DNA from: Fimbriimonadaceae bacterium
Lineage (GTDB): Bacteria > Armatimonadota > Fimbriimonadia > Fimbriimonadales > Fimbriimonadaceae
DNA length: 64,000 nucleotides
Reading direction: 5' to 3'
Assembly (NCBI GenBank): GCA_019638675.1
Contig: JAHBTE010000001.1
Coordinates: 2,388,605-2,452,604 of the forward strand
Shown in pieces: positions 63,202 through 64,000 of this stretch (within the stretch, counting starts at the first letter, position 1; each line of letters begins with the position of its first letter). Under the pieces are notes generated by a model. It searched no databases. It worked only from the letters and a program-made list of their open reading frames with translations, and was not told the origin of the DNA. The position numbers were made by a program, and so were the translations under genes.

Positions 63202-63523
63202 GGTGTCCAATGTGCTCTGACCACATGAACAATCCCCACACAATCATCGCTGGAGTCTAGAACAGTCGAGAAAAGGGGGTTGGTGAGGTCGGAGCGAACA
63301 AAAATTATAGCTTGAAATGCACCCAATTACCGGGTCTAACAGGCACAAACAACCACCTTTCCGCCAAAGGTCCCAAAGCGGGCTTTTGCGGGTTCACAGG
63401 CGGCGTACTTTTGCCTGCCCTCATACTACTCAAAAAGTTACGTTTTTGTTGGTGATTTAATCGAAATTATTGGGAATGTGCGGGGCGCATTCGACCGGAT
63501 GAACACGCCCCTCCATTTCTCTC
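63202..63523. other. 322-base leader region upstream of rpoC
   Basis: No gene is seen. Two small inverted repeats are present: ACCTTT/AAAGGT around CCGCC at 63355-63371, and CAGGC/GCCTG near 63391-63411. Both lie where an rpoC leader transcript would be. No known riboswitch class recognised. Confidence 0.45.
63304..63309 (-). promoter_or_regulatory. Candidate -10 box for rpoC
   Basis: On the minus strand the sequence reads TATAAT, a perfect -10 hexamer, about 100 bases upstream of the rpoC ATG. No good -35 hexamer is seen at 16-18 bases, so the call is tentative. Confidence 0.35.
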
Positions 63524-63694
63524 CTAGACGCCGGAAGAGGCGCTGCGACCAGTGATCAAGCTGATCACGAACAAGATCAGGAAGATCACGAACAGCACAT
63601 AGGCAATTGTCGTGGCAACCCCTGCGATTCCGCTCAAACCGAGCAGACCAGCAACGATTGCGATGGCGAGGAATATCAGTGAGTTTCTCAGCAT
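63524..63694 (-). CDS. DUF1328 (YtjA-like) small membrane protein
   Basis: A 56-residue protein too short for many gene finders. It reads [19 protein letters not shown], then [15 protein letters not shown] and [14 protein letters not shown], the DUF1328 pattern of two hydrophobic helices with a central Gly-rich turn. An AAGGAC ribosome site lies 9 bases before the ATG. It is a common membrane protein, possibly stress-related in proteobacteria, of unknown role. It stands where rpoB would be expected upstream of rpoC. Confidence 0.88.
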   Translation of the reverse strand: MLRNSLIFLAIAIVAGLLGLSGIAGVATTIAYVLFVIFLILFVISLITGRSASSGV

Positions 63695-63819
63695 AGTTTT
63701 GTCCTTACAGTTGTCACTTTACGAGTTCGGATATGTTGATTCCTAACGACTCCCGGCGTGATTTCATAAGGAAAACATAAAGTCCGTTCAATGCATGATG
63801 TGAAGGTAAAACCGTAGCC

Positions 63820-64000
63820 GTGAAGCTGAACACATGGCAGGTATCTGTGCTCCTCGCGATTCTTGCCGCCATTGTGTGTATCGCGGCGCAAGGAATTTCT
63901 CCTTTGCTCGCTGGTCAGCCGATTCTCCTCTTCCCCACTGACCTCTACAACCAAATCGAATTCATTGGCTTCGTTTCAGGCGTGGTTGGCGTTTATCTGA
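63820..64000 (+). CDS. Membrane protein, N-terminal part only
   Basis: The frame opens with GTG 63820 and runs off the window edge (60 codons visible). GAAGGT at 63802 could be the ribosome site. The visible part is a transmembrane helix (VSVLLAILAAIVCIAAQGI), a short loop (LLAGQPILLFPTDLYNQIEF) and the start of a second helix (IGFVSGVVGVYL). Family unknown; incomplete. Confidence 0.55.
   Translation, partial: MKLNTWQVSVLLAILAAIVCIAAQGISPLLAGQPILLFPTDLYNQIEFIGFVSGVVGVYL

Noticed and set aside
63244-63523. Known riboswitch class (c-di-GMP or ZTP type) upstream of rpoC
   Set aside because: Short hairpins are present, but the conserved cores of these classes are not.

Overview
The window is ordinary bacterial chromosome at roughly 50% G+C (judged by eye), densely coded on both strands. 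It carries flagellar, rpoC, era, hut and gcv genes. It also has the secretory DUF1592/DUF1552 pair typical of Planctomycetota, Acidobacteriota and Verrucomicrobiota, a cyanobacterial-type acyl-ACP reductase homologue, and a 'quinate 5-dehydrogenase'-type gene. My best guess is Armatimonadota (Fimbriimonadia-like). That rests on remembered gene content, not on a database search. I see no phage, transposase, CRISPR array or plasmid gene.

Layout. 1-3940 (-): end of a flagellar hook operon (fliK, flgD, a TIGR02530 gene, flgE running off the edge). 4206-8546 (+): a very large cytoplasmic GH42-like protein with charged tails, then era. 8594-14085 (-): a Gly-rich LTxxQ-like exported protein, a Mla-type ATPase, acyl-ACP reductase, quinate-dehydrogenase-like protein, RidA, lipoate ligase, ABM-like protein and DinB. 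14171-16997 (-): both subunits of glycine decarboxylase. 17131-22447: an accessory stretch of small lipoproteins around a tRNA-Arg, with a degraded copy of the tRNA 3' end downstream, paralogous lipoproteins, gene remnants and an SRAP protein. 22630-29095 (+): histidine degradation (hutU, hutH, hutG, hutI). 29087-34867: BNR-repeat exo-enzyme, P1B-4 metal ATPase, GYF_2 membrane protein, rhomboid-like protein, glutathione peroxidase. 34940-38641 (+): DUF1592 and DUF1552 genes. 38645-46209 (-): diguanylate cyclase, TPR lipoprotein, a DUF4331 protein split over two genes, then an overlapping PilZ/TPR/zinc-ribbon-TPR operon. 46387-50551 (+): gcvT, coiled-coil membrane protein, small proteins, TlpA-like thioredoxin. 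50567-55549 (-): alpha-glucan phosphorylase, GH65-like lipoprotein, ThpR. 55583-57498 (+): dienelactone hydrolase-like and flavin-reductase-like proteins and a lipoprotein. 58160-58466: five palindromic REP-like units. 58525-63201 (-): rpoC. 63524-63694 (-): DUF1328. 63820-end (+): a truncated membrane protein.

How the genes work together. Glycine cleavage (gcvPA, gcvPB, gcvT) needs a lipoylated H protein, and a lipoate ligase-like gene lies close by; gcvH is not in the window. The hut genes convert histidine to glutamate and formamide through HutG. A GGDEF synthase and a YcgR-like PilZ protein could link c-di-GMP to the flagellum. The most unusual items are the tRNA-bounded lipoprotein cluster, the REP-like palindrome family, the GH42-like protein with nucleic-acid-binding-like tails, the acyl-ACP reductase/quinate-dehydrogenase-like pair, an SRAP protein lacking its catalytic His, and an rpoC that is detached from rpoB and carries an insertion in the trigger-loop region.
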